DNA of 10,290 bases from Gemmatimonadota bacterium. GTDB taxonomy: Bacteria; GCA-2686955. The notes below the pieces were generated by a model. That model was not told where the DNA came from. It was given only the letters and a program-made list of their open reading frames with translations, and made no database searches. Below, piece after piece: positions 1 through 5,057 of the stretch; positions within the stretch are counted from its first letter, which is position 1, and every line of letters starts with the position of its first letter. The stretch lies in contig JALXCG010000845.1 of assembly GCA_026991065.1 (NCBI GenBank), positions 1 through 10,290 of the forward strand, read 5' to 3'. Both the position numbers and the translations under genes were made by a program.

Positions 1-344
1 TCTACTACAGCATCGGAAACGCCGCAAAACTGGTCGGTGTCAAGCCTTCCGTGTTGCGCTATTGGGAGACTGAGTTCCCTTTCCTGCGGCCGCGCAAGAA
101 CAAGGCAGGCAATCGCGTCTACCGTCCGGCCGACCTCAAGCGTTTGCTCCTGGTGCGCCGCCTCCTGCACGACGAGGGCTACACCATCGCCGGGGCGAAG
201 AAGCGTCTGGAGGGAGCGGGGGAATCGGAGCAACTCAGTCTTTGGGTTGAGCGCCAGAGTGCCGAGGCGGTGCTCGATTCGATTCGGGGAGACGTACGTG
301 TTCTGCTGGCACTGCTGGAACGGGGGGCGGTAGACCCCGCTTGA
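1..344 (+). CDS. MerR-family transcriptional regulator (5' end missing)
   Basis: The reading frame is open from the window edge (first full codon at position 3) to a TGA at 342-344, giving 113 visible residues. The protein opens with a MerR winged-helix DNA-binding domain: 'YYSIGNAAKLVGVKPSVLRY' followed by WETEF, then an N-R-V-Y-R-P wing and 'LLHDEGYTIAGAKKRL'. The last is the second helix pair typical of MerR proteins (E-G-x-T-I-x-G). After about residue 75 only a short helical tail remains, with no cysteine-rich metal site or ligand-binding domain. It therefore resembles the small MerR-like proteins found next to ihfA and a tRNA-Pro in deltaproteobacteria; that neighbourhood is from family knowledge, as upstream genes are outside the window. 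The real start lies before position 1; an internal GTG at 51 would cut the first recognition helix and is not the start. Target genes and ligand cannot be told from the sequence. Confidence 0.9.
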   Translation, partial: YYSIGNAAKLVGVKPSVLRYWETEFPFLRPRKNKAGNRVYRPADLKRLLLVRRLLHDEGYTIAGAKKRLEGAGESEQLSLWVERQSAEAVLDSIRGDVRVLLALLERGAVDPA

Positions 345-384
345 ATCTACGGCGGCGAAATGCGCGGGAAATCCGGGCTGGGGC

Positions 385-413
385 TTGACGGGAGGCTCCA
401 GACTGGCTAGATT
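385..413 (+). promoter_or_regulatory. sigma70-type promoter of tRNA-Pro(GGG)
   Basis: TTGACG (385-390) and TAGATT (408-413) are separated by exactly 17 bases. The predicted start of transcription is near 420, only a few bases before the mature tRNA 5' end at 423. The stretch after the -10 box (ACGCGAC) is GC-rich, as in stable-RNA promoters under stringent control; that regulation is inferred. Confidence 0.7.
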
Positions 414-422
414 ACGCGACGT

Positions 423-499
423 CGGGGTGTGGCGCAGCCCGGTAGCGCACCCGTCTGGGGGGCGGGTGGTCGCTGGTTCAAATCCAGTCGCCCCGACCA
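423..499 (+). tRNA. tRNA-Pro (anticodon GGG)
   Basis: A complete cloverleaf folds by eye. The acceptor stem is 423-429 with 489-495 (seven pairs, one G-U). The D stem is GCGC/GCGC (432-435, 445-448). The anticodon stem is 450-454 with 462-466, around the loop CTGGGGG, anticodon GGG at 457-459. The T loop is TTCAAAT (477-483) on a five-pair stem. The discriminator is A496 and CCA (497-499) is encoded in the genome. It reads CCC (and CCU by wobble). It sits between its own promoter and terminator, so it is an independent transcription unit. Confidence 0.96.
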
Positions 500-505
500 T
501 GCTTG

Positions 506-545
506 TCCGCCCGGTTGGTTTCTCCAGCCGGGCGGATCTGTTTTT
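506..545 (+). terminator. intrinsic terminator after tRNA-Pro(GGG)
   Basis: A 13-bp GC-rich stem (506-518 with 524-536, one G-U pair) closes a five-base loop and is followed by TCTGTTTTT (537-545). This is a textbook Rho-independent terminator seven bases after the tRNA CCA end. Confidence 0.9.
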
Positions 546-588
546 GCGCCGGACCTGCTTCCAGGTTCCAGAGAGGGAGCGATCGCGG

Positions 589-1239
589 ATGCGTCCAATC
601 CTGATCTTGATCCCGGCTTTCAATGCCGCGAAGTACCTTGGTGCGGTCTTGCAGAAATGCCCGTACCCCGTATTGGTGATCGACGATGGCTCGACCGATG
701 CCACCGCTGCGGTTGCGCGTCAGTACGGTGCCCGGGTTCTGCGCCACGATCGCAATCGAGGCAAGGGCGCTGCTCTGCGCAGTGGCTTTCAGGCGGCACT
801 CAAGAGCGGGGCAAGCGCGGTGATCACGCTCGATGCCGATGGCCAGCATGAACCTCGGTTCATTCCGGAGTTTCTCCTGGAGGCGGAGCGGACCACCGCC
901 GCTGTCCTGGTCGGGGTACGGCAACGCAGTGCCATGCCCTGGGCCCGGCGGTTAAGCAACAGCGTAACTTCGGCAATCCTCAGTTGGTGCACCGGCGAGC
1001 GGATTCCCGACAGTCAGTGCGGTTACCGCTACATTCATTCCAGCGTGTTGGAGGCTGTTGAGTTGCGCAGCGATCGCTACCAGGCGGAGTCTGAGTTTCT
1101 TCTTCGCGCGGTTCGACTCGGATTCGGTATCGGCGCGGTTCCGATCTCGACAGTTTACGCTGGGGAATCCAGCCACATTCGTCACTTACGGGATACCTGG
1201 AATTTTGTACAGCTTGTCGTAAGAAGCCGATTCTGGTAG
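589..1239 (+). CDS. family 2 glycosyltransferase (DPM1/polyprenyl-phosphate sugar transferase-like)
   Basis: The protein has 216 residues and a GT-A fold. The N-terminal strand 'ILILIPAFNAAKYL' leads to the nucleotide-binding VIDDGSTD (residues 30-37), then NRGKGAALRSGF (56-67), which is characteristic of dolichol-phosphate-mannose-synthase-like GT2 enzymes. The metal-binding LDADGQH (81-87, DxD) follows, and then a later D-S-Q-C-G-Y-R segment of the same family. It would transfer a sugar from a nucleotide-sugar donor, probably onto a polyprenyl-phosphate or another glycan acceptor; donor and acceptor are not readable. There is no C-terminal membrane anchor, unlike GtrB/ArnC-type members, so it is probably cytoplasmic or peripheral. 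ATG 589 is chosen because GAGGGAG (573-579) lies nine bases upstream and the frame upstream runs through the terminator and tRNA. pcm follows after 53 bases and may be co-transcribed. Confidence 0.9.
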   Translation: MRPILILIPAFNAAKYLGAVLQKCPYPVLVIDDGSTDATAAVARQYGARVLRHDRNRGKGAALRSGFQAALKSGASAVITLDADGQHEPRFIPEFLLEAERTTAAVLVGVRQRSAMPWARRLSNSVTSAILSWCTGERIPDSQCGYRYIHSSVLEAVELRSDRYQAESEFLLRAVRLGFGIGAVPISTVYAGESSHIRHLRDTWNFVQLVVRSRFW

Positions 1240-1292
1240 CCTGTCCGGCCTGAGAGCACTGTTGGTCAACAACTTCGGAGGTCTCCTTCGGA

Positions 1293-1982
1293 ATGGCGAG
1301 TGGAGAGTCGGTGTCCGCGCTACATTCCTACAATCGAACGGATGGCTGGAGCGGACGCCGCGAACGGCTGGTCACGGAACTCCGTGAGCGCCGCCTTTGT
1401 AGCGGCATTGTACTGAGTGCCTTTCGCCGCGTGCCGCGGCATCTTTTTGTGGATTCAGCCTTGGCGGACTCGGCCTACGAAATGCGCTCGCTGCCCATTG
1501 GATGTGGCCAGACCATCTCCAATCCCGCGATGCAGGCGCGGATGACCGCCTTGATTGAACCGCGATCGACCGATCGCATTCTCGAGGTTGGAACCGGCTC
1601 CGGCTACCAGACGGCGATCCTGGCCGAAGTCGCGGCCTGGGTATTGACCATCGAGATGCACGCTACGCTGGCAAACAACGCCCGTTCGCGGCTGGATTCG
1701 CTGGGCTACAAGAACATTCTTTTCCGCACGGGTGACGGCGTCGTTGGCTGGCGTGAAGCTGCTCCTTTTGCCGCGATTGTAGTGACGGCCGGTGCGCCGC
1801 GTCTTCCCGCAGGGTTGCTGCCACAACTTGCCGATGGCGGACGCCTGGTGTGTCCCGTGGGAGATGCGGAGGAGCAGAAGCTGATTGTTGTGCGCCGTTG
1901 CGGCGATCGTTACGAAAAGCAGTCGCTGGATGCGTGCCGTTTCGTTCCCCTGACCGGGGAGGAGGGCTGGTTCGAGCCGTGA
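1293..1982 (+). CDS. pcm: protein-L-isoaspartate O-methyltransferase
   Basis: A SAM-dependent methyltransferase of 229 residues, which methylates L-isoaspartyl residues in age-damaged proteins so that they can revert to aspartate. Family signatures in order: an N-terminal substrate region with 'FRRVPRHLFVD' (44-54) and 'GCGQTISNPAMQARM' (70-84, with the conserved T-I-S); SAM motif I as ILEVGTGSGYQTAILAE (96-112); the acidic end of strand 2 in TIEM (119-122); GDG (147-149); and the strand 'AAIVVTAGAP' (140 onward). Length is in the usual range of about 210-230. ATG 1293 is preceded by GGAGG at 1277-1281. In delta-like genomes pcm often lies near surE and nlpD; here a glycosyltransferase takes that place. 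It is a housekeeping repair enzyme in the cytoplasm. Confidence 0.93.
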   Translation: MASGESVSALHSYNRTDGWSGRRERLVTELRERRLCSGIVLSAFRRVPRHLFVDSALADSAYEMRSLPIGCGQTISNPAMQARMTALIEPRSTDRILEVGTGSGYQTAILAEVAAWVLTIEMHATLANNARSRLDSLGYKNILFRTGDGVVGWREAAPFAAIVVTAGAPRLPAGLLPQLADGGRLVCPVGDAEEQKLIVVRRCGDRYEKQSLDACRFVPLTGEEGWFEP

Positions 1983-2051
1983 TTGCGCTCGGCGCCAACG
2001 GGGCTCCCGCTTGCTCTCCACCATCTTCTGCCTTCGAATTGGATTCTTCTC

Positions 2052-2081
2052 TTGAACTCCACCTGGGAGTCCGTGTAAGTT
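2052..2081 (+). promoter_or_regulatory. weak candidate promoter for tRNA-Pro(CGG)
   Basis: TTGAAC (2052-2057) and TAAGTT (2076-2081) are 18 bases apart, in the gene-free stretch between pcm and the tRNA. The -10 match is poor and the expected start would be about 70 bases upstream of the tRNA. The tRNA may instead be read from an upstream promoter. Otherwise I see nothing recognisable in 1983-2158. Confidence 0.2.
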
Positions 2082-2158
2082 GCCCTTTCTCGATCGGGTC
2101 TCGTTTGTCCCCTCACCGAATGACGAAGGTTTGGGGCAGCAGTCCGTCGAAAGAGAAT

Positions 2159-2235
<77 letters not shown>

Positions 2236-2243
2236 CTTTTCTG

Positions 2244-2276
2244 AAACGGCGCGGAGTCATCGACTCCGCGCCGTTT
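2244..2276 (+). terminator. intrinsic terminator after tRNA-Pro(CGG)
   Basis: A perfect 15-bp stem (2244-2258 with 2262-2276) has a three-base loop and starts eight bases after the tRNA CCA. The stem ends in AAA/TTT and the following bases (GTGTTGTT) are moderately T-rich. Because the stem begins with AAAC and ends with GTTT it may work in both directions. Confidence 0.8.
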
Positions 2277-2284
2277 GTGTTGTT

Positions 2285-2338
2285 CCGGCTTTCTTGCCAA
2301 CTCCCGCCGCGAAACAACGGCTTTGGTAAGAAAGCCGG
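2285..2338 (+). promoter_or_regulatory. long inverted repeat in the apt leader
   Basis: Bases 2285-2300 pair with 2323-2338 over 16 positions (one G-U) around a 22-base loop. The right arm can instead form a local 7-bp hairpin (2318-2324 with 2331-2337), because the CGGCTTT core of the left arm is repeated at 2318-2324. The two folds exclude each other, as in attenuators and riboswitches, but no T tract follows. The element ends 36 bases before the apt start codon. I do not recognise a known riboswitch class. Confidence 0.45.
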
Positions 2339-2373
2339 GTGAATTCAGAGATCCCTCATGATGGAGGTCGACG

Positions 2374-2913
2374 GTGGAAAATCGTCTGCGCGCCGCGATT
2401 CGAGATGTTCCTGATTTTCCGAAGCCGGGCATTGTTTTCAAGGATATTTCCCCGATACTTGGGGATCCGGGGCTTCTCTCCGGGGCGATTTACGAGTTGT
2501 CGCGGCGGATCCTGGAGGCGGCCGGAGATGAGGGGGTTTCCCACATCGTCGGGGTGGAGTCACGCGGGTTCATTTTCGGGGCCGCGGTGGCGCATGAGTT
2601 GGGAATTGGCTTTGTTCCAGTGCGCAAGCCAGGAAAACTGCCTTGGCGAACGCACCGAGTTGAATACTCCCTTGAGTACGGTAGCGATGCCCTGGAGATT
2701 CATCAGGATGCTTTTCCCGAGGGCGCAAGGGTGGCCTTGGTGGATGATCTCTTGGCGACGGGTGGGACTGCCGCCGCTGCGGCGCAACTTGTACAGAGGC
2801 TTGATGCGCTTCTGCTTGGAGCGTTTTTTGTGATCGAACTCGGCTGGCTGAATGGCGCCGAAAAGATGCGGGACGTCCCCGTGCAGAGTCTGGTTTGCTA
2901 CGCGACAGCGTGA
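2374..2913 (+). CDS. apt: adenine phosphoribosyltransferase
   Basis: A purine-salvage enzyme of 179 residues that converts adenine and PRPP to AMP and pyrophosphate in the cytoplasm. Family features: an N-terminal 'DVPDFPKPGIVFKDISPIL' (11-29) that builds the adenine pocket; VGVESRGFIFGAA (59-71); the flexible-loop VRKPGKLP (83-90); YSLEYGSDALEIH (98-110); and the type I PRTase PRPP-binding motif ALVDDLLATGGTA (121-133) with the paired aspartates D124 and D125. Length is typical for the family (about 170-180). The start is GTG 2374, with GGAGG at 2363-2367 six bases upstream; an ATG in another frame at 2359 cannot be used. The gene stands alone between a tRNA terminator and a tRNA promoter. 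A strong inverted repeat precedes it and could control its expression. Confidence 0.96.
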   Translation: MENRLRAAIRDVPDFPKPGIVFKDISPILGDPGLLSGAIYELSRRILEAAGDEGVSHIVGVESRGFIFGAAVAHELGIGFVPVRKPGKLPWRTHRVEYSLEYGSDALEIHQDAFPEGARVALVDDLLATGGTAAAAAQLVQRLDALLLGAFFVIELGWLNGAEKMRDVPVQSLVCYATA

Positions 2914-2987
2914 ACCCTAATCAGAACCGTGCTCTCCATTTGACCCGCCTGAACAGCCATCGAGTGGAATTCGTCGTGCGGGGATGG

Positions 2988-3026
2988 TTGCACGCAGCAA
3001 AGAGACTCCGCTATAGTCCCGGAGTC
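2988..3026 (+). promoter_or_regulatory. promoter of tRNA-Arg(CCT) with a palindrome around the -10 box
   Basis: TTGCAC (2988-2993) and TATAGT (3012-3017) are 18 bases apart; transcription should start near 3024, about 15 bases before the mature tRNA. The -10 box lies inside the nine-base centre of a perfect 7-bp inverted repeat, GACTCCG (3004-3010) and CGGAGTC (3020-3026). The GC-rich bases after TATAGT are as expected for a stable-RNA promoter. The repeat could be an operator or a hairpin at the transcript start; which one is unknown. Confidence 0.6.
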
Positions 3027-3038
3027 CTGCGACATTTG

Positions 3039-3115
3039 GCCCCTGTAGCTCAGGTGGATAGAGCAGAGGTTTCCTAAACCTTGTGCCGGGGGTTCGAGTC
3101 CTCCCAGGGGCACCA
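3039..3115 (+). tRNA. tRNA-Arg (anticodon CCT)
   Basis: The cloverleaf has acceptor stem 3039-3045 with 3105-3111 (GCCCCTG/CAGGGGC, fully paired) and D stem GCTC/GAGC (3048-3051, 3061-3064). The anticodon stem is 3066-3070 with 3078-3082 around TTCCTAA, anticodon CCT at 3073-3075. The T loop is TTCGAGT (3093-3099). The discriminator is A3112 and CCA (3113-3115) is encoded. It reads AGG. Confidence 0.96.
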
Positions 3116-3124
3116 TCTGGATCA

Positions 3125-3143
3125 CACCAGCATGGAGCTGGTG
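3125..3143 (+). terminator. short hairpin after tRNA-Arg, possible weak terminator
   Basis: CACCAGC (3125-3131) pairs perfectly with GCTGGTG (3137-3143) around a five-base loop, ten bases after the tRNA end. No run of T follows (CCGTGTTCATTC), so termination would be leaky. Some transcripts may read through into the next gene, whose own promoter I cannot find. Confidence 0.35.
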
Positions 3144-3173
3144 CCGTGTTCATTCATAGAGGAGCGGAGCCTC

Positions 3174-4052
3174 ATGATTTCAAGGGGAATCCCCAGTGTC
3201 ATTGTTGCGATTGCTGTGGTCGCCGGTACGGCATCCGCCGAATCGATCGCAGGGCGTTATAGCTTTGGCCTGTACGGCGGTCAGTCGACCGCGGACCTCG
3301 CTGAACTCAACGATTTCTTCGAGTTCTTCAACGAGAATGCCGGTATTCGTGCCAATCGCTTGCAGGAATACGACAAGTTCGACAATGGCCCAAGCGCTAA
3401 CGCTGACATTCGTTACGGCTTCACCGAGAATGTCCTCTTCGGTCTGAGTATCGGCTACAGTGAGTTTTCCGTGGATGTGCACCAGGACTGGCCGGCCATC
3501 GACGCGGACAACATCATCATCATCGGGCTTGACCGGACGGTCACAGTGCGCACTGTGCCGATCGTGGTTTCCGCCTACTATTCACAGCCGGTTATTCCGA
3601 ATCTGCGGGTTACGGCTGGAGCGGGGATCGGAGTGTGGGGAACCGAACTTCTCTCCGAGTCGAATCACGTTTTTTCCCAAGATGATCTGCAGTATCAGGG
3701 CGAGCTAGAGTTTGGCCAGGACCCCTTCGAATCCGGTAATCGGAGTTGGACCGGAAGGGAAGTCGGCTATCAACTTAGCCTCGGCGGCGAGTACTTTCTG
3801 ACCGATCACCTGGTGGTTGCGGGTGAAGGGATCTATCGTTTCATCGAAGTTCCCGAAGTCACCAATCCCCTCGAAGAACCATTCGAAGGGTACGAGGTCT
3901 TCGACGGAGCCGATCAGGATATCCCGTTTGGCTCATATACCTACTACATGGGTGATGGACAGCCTCGACGGACCCTCTCCCCGACCGGAAAACCGATCGC
4001 GTTGGATCTAAGTGGAGCCACGCTTAGCCTTGGGCTCAGAGTATACTTCTAG
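3174..4052 (+). CDS. secreted outer-membrane beta-barrel-type protein, function unknown
   Basis: A protein of 292 residues with a Sec signal peptide: MISR, a hydrophobic core, then cleavage expected after Ala22 (ASA|ES). The mature part is rich in alternating polar/hydrophobic strands with aromatic ends, such as 'NADIRYGFTENVLFGLSIGY', 'VRTVPIVVSAYYSQPV', 'LRVTAGAGIGVWG', 'YQLSLGGEYFLTDHLVVAGE' and the last strand 'LSGATLSLGLRVYF'. The chain ends in Phe, as BAM-inserted barrels usually do. This suggests a small barrel of roughly eight to ten strands, OmpA/OmpW-like in architecture. The acidic insert around residues 170-190 and the Pro/Glu-rich stretch near 220-245 probably form surface loops. 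ATG 3174 has GAGGAG (3159-3164) nine bases upstream; the longer frame would start inside tRNA-Arg. I do not recognise a named family, so no transport or binding role is claimed. Confidence 0.8.
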   Translation: MISRGIPSVIVAIAVVAGTASAESIAGRYSFGLYGGQSTADLAELNDFFEFFNENAGIRANRLQEYDKFDNGPSANADIRYGFTENVLFGLSIGYSEFSVDVHQDWPAIDADNIIIIGLDRTVTVRTVPIVVSAYYSQPVIPNLRVTAGAGIGVWGTELLSESNHVFSQDDLQYQGELEFGQDPFESGNRSWTGREVGYQLSLGGEYFLTDHLVVAGEGIYRFIEVPEVTNPLEEPFEGYEVFDGADQDIPFGSYTYYMGDGQPRRTLSPTGKPIALDLSGATLSLGLRVYF

Positions 4053-4085
4053 AAAAATTGCGCGATCGTTGCGGCGCGATCCATG

Positions 4086-4111
4086 GCGGGCTCCGCCAGC
4101 CGGAGTCCCGC
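4086..4111 (+). terminator. hairpin after the beta-barrel gene, possible Rho-independent-like end
   Basis: GCGGGCTCCG (4086-4095) pairs with CGGAG-T-CCCGC (4101-4111), ten pairs with one bulged T and a five-base loop. It starts 34 bases after the stop at 4052. No T tract follows, so it may slow polymerase or protect the mRNA end rather than terminate by itself. Confidence 0.35.
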
Positions 4112-4163
4112 GAAGAGTGGGGAGGGGCTGCGCTTCGAGAGAGCACGCAATGCACGCAATGTT

Positions 4164-4180
4164 GCTCTATAAGGTAGAGC
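4164..4180 (+). promoter_or_regulatory. small palindrome overlapping a TATAAG -10-like box
   Basis: GCTCTA (4164-4169) and TAGAGC (4175-4180) form a 6-bp inverted repeat around TAAGG. TATAAG (4168-4173) inside it could be the -10 box of the kinase operon, but the matching -35 region is poor. A sigma factor other than the housekeeping one, or activator dependence, is possible. Just upstream, GCACGCAAT occurs twice in tandem (4143-4160). The rest of 4053-4242 shows no gene. Confidence 0.25.
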
Positions 4181-4242
4181 TAGAGTCGTTCTCCCTCACG
4201 TAACCAATGAAGAATCCCGCGAAGCCAGCGGAAGGACAGGCG

Positions 4243-4701
4243 ATGGATGCATCGTGGTCGGCGCGCTTTCGATCAGGTGCCAAGGTCACTCGCGAGGCGG
4301 ATCGGGCGCTGGTTGCGGTGTTGGACTCGTGGCCCTTGGGCGCTGAGACCGCCCACCGAGTCCAGTTGGTGGTGTCGGAACTGGTTAGCAATGCATCTGA
4401 GCATGGTTATGAGGGCCGGGAGCAGGGAGAGATCGCAGTTGATGTGCGATTGACTCCGCTGACTGTGCAGATCGTCGTCGAAGACCAGGGGCGAGGACTC
4501 AGTCAGACACATCCCGCCGCTCTTCCGGAGGACCCCAGTGCAGCTCGTGGGCGAGGCCTCTACATCGTTCAGCAACTCTCCGAAGTGTGCGTCGTCAAAG
4601 AGGGAAGTGCCGGCGGGACCAGGGTCGAGGTCGAGATCGCCCGAACCGGCAGCGATGCTGAGCGACAGGGGGATGAGAATTGGCCGCCCCACACATTCTG
4701 A
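4243..4701 (+). CDS. RsbW/anti-sigma-type ATP-binding serine kinase (HATPase_c_2)
   Basis: A protein of 152 residues consisting almost only of a GHKL ATPase domain of the RsbW/SpoIIAB type. Visible motifs: the N box SELVSNASEHGY (45-56, with E46 and N50 positioned for Mg-ATP); the G1 box VVEDQGRGL (78-86); and the G2 box ARGRGLYIVQQLSE (101-114), followed by GGTRVEVEI (124-132). Such proteins bind sigma factors or phosphorylate STAS-domain antagonists in partner switching; no sigma factor or STAS gene is in the window. There is no dimerisation/phosphoacceptor domain, so it is not a classical sensor histidine kinase. ATG 4243 is preferred because GGAAGGA lies six bases upstream. An ATG at 4207 in frame would add 12 residues but has no ribosome site. 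Its end overlaps the next gene by 22 bases, so the two are probably made together. Confidence 0.85.
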   Translation: MDASWSARFRSGAKVTREADRALVAVLDSWPLGAETAHRVQLVVSELVSNASEHGYEGREQGEIAVDVRLTPLTVQIVVEDQGRGLSQTHPAALPEDPSAARGRGLYIVQQLSEVCVVKEGSAGGTRVEVEIARTGSDAERQGDENWPPHTF

Positions 4702-5057
4702 TTGTCGATGATGAAGAGGCAATCCTCGACATGCTGGTCGACGTCCTCTCGATTTTGGGCTACAAGTCGACCGGCGTTCAATCTGCCGAACAAGCGCTGG
4801 CGGTTTGTGCTTCCACGACCATCGACCTTGTGATCACAGATGTAGTCATGCCGGGAATGAGCGGTTTGGAGCTGCTGCGAACTCTCAAGCAGGAACGATC
4901 CACCCTTCCGGTTGTGATCATTGCAGCGTTCTCGGCTCCCGAGGAGGTTCGTGAGATGTTGGCGCTTGGAGCTGCCGGGGTTTTGTCGAAGCCCTTTGAG
5001 ATCAGCGAAATAGAGCCTCTTCTTGGGCGTTTGCTGAGTACGGTTCCGGGTGCCTAG
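4680..5057 (+). CDS. single-domain response regulator (CheY-like receiver)
   Basis: A protein of 125 residues with only a REC domain and no output domain. The acidic pocket is VDDEE (9-13) with D10/D11, the phosphoacceptor is D54 in LVITDVVMPGMSGLELL (50-66), and the conserved lysine is K104 in LSKPF (102-106). Strand 4 reads 'LPVVIIAAFSA', so the usual Thr/Ser that relays phosphorylation is Ala82, while the aromatic position is Phe84. The start must be TTG 4680: an in-frame TGA lies at 4674-4676 and no ATG or GTG follows before the first beta strand. A G-rich ribosome site (4668-4672) is seven bases upstream. It overlaps the kinase-like gene by 22 bases and the DUF3604 gene by 8. It probably signals by binding a partner protein, most simply its operon neighbours; that is inference. 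Confidence 0.92.
   Translation: MAAPHILIVDDEEAILDMLVDVLSILGYKSTGVQSAEQALAVCASTTIDLVITDVVMPGMSGLELLRTLKQERSTLPVVIIAAFSAPEEVREMLALGAAGVLSKPFEISEIEPLLGRLLSTVPGA

Noticed and set aside
553-566. ACCTG-N4-CAGGT palindrome before the glycosyltransferase
   Set aside because: Only five pairs, not placed on a recognisable promoter; likely chance.
385-588. N-terminal extension of the glycosyltransferase back to 385
   Set aside because: It would run through the promoter, tRNA-Pro(GGG) and its terminator; ATG 589 has a good ribosome site and starts the GT2 fold.
3039-3115. tRNA genes as integration sites of a mobile element
   Set aside because: No integrase gene, no repeated tRNA 3' fragment and no shift in gene character are visible near any of the three tRNAs.
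3081-3173. N-terminal extension of the beta-barrel protein back to 3081
   Set aside because: It would start inside tRNA-Arg and bury the signal peptide; ATG 3174 is preceded by GAGGAG.
2244-4111. Shared CGGAGTC/GACTCCG core in three hairpins (2244-2276, 3004-3026, 4086-4111)
   Set aside because: GGAGTC and its complement occur often in coding parts of this window too, and the hairpins otherwise differ, so a repeat family is not supported.
4207-4242. ATG 4207 as the start of the RsbW-like kinase
   Set aside because: No ribosome site precedes it, while ATG 4243 has GGAAGGA six bases upstream and keeps the whole ATPase domain; it stays possible.
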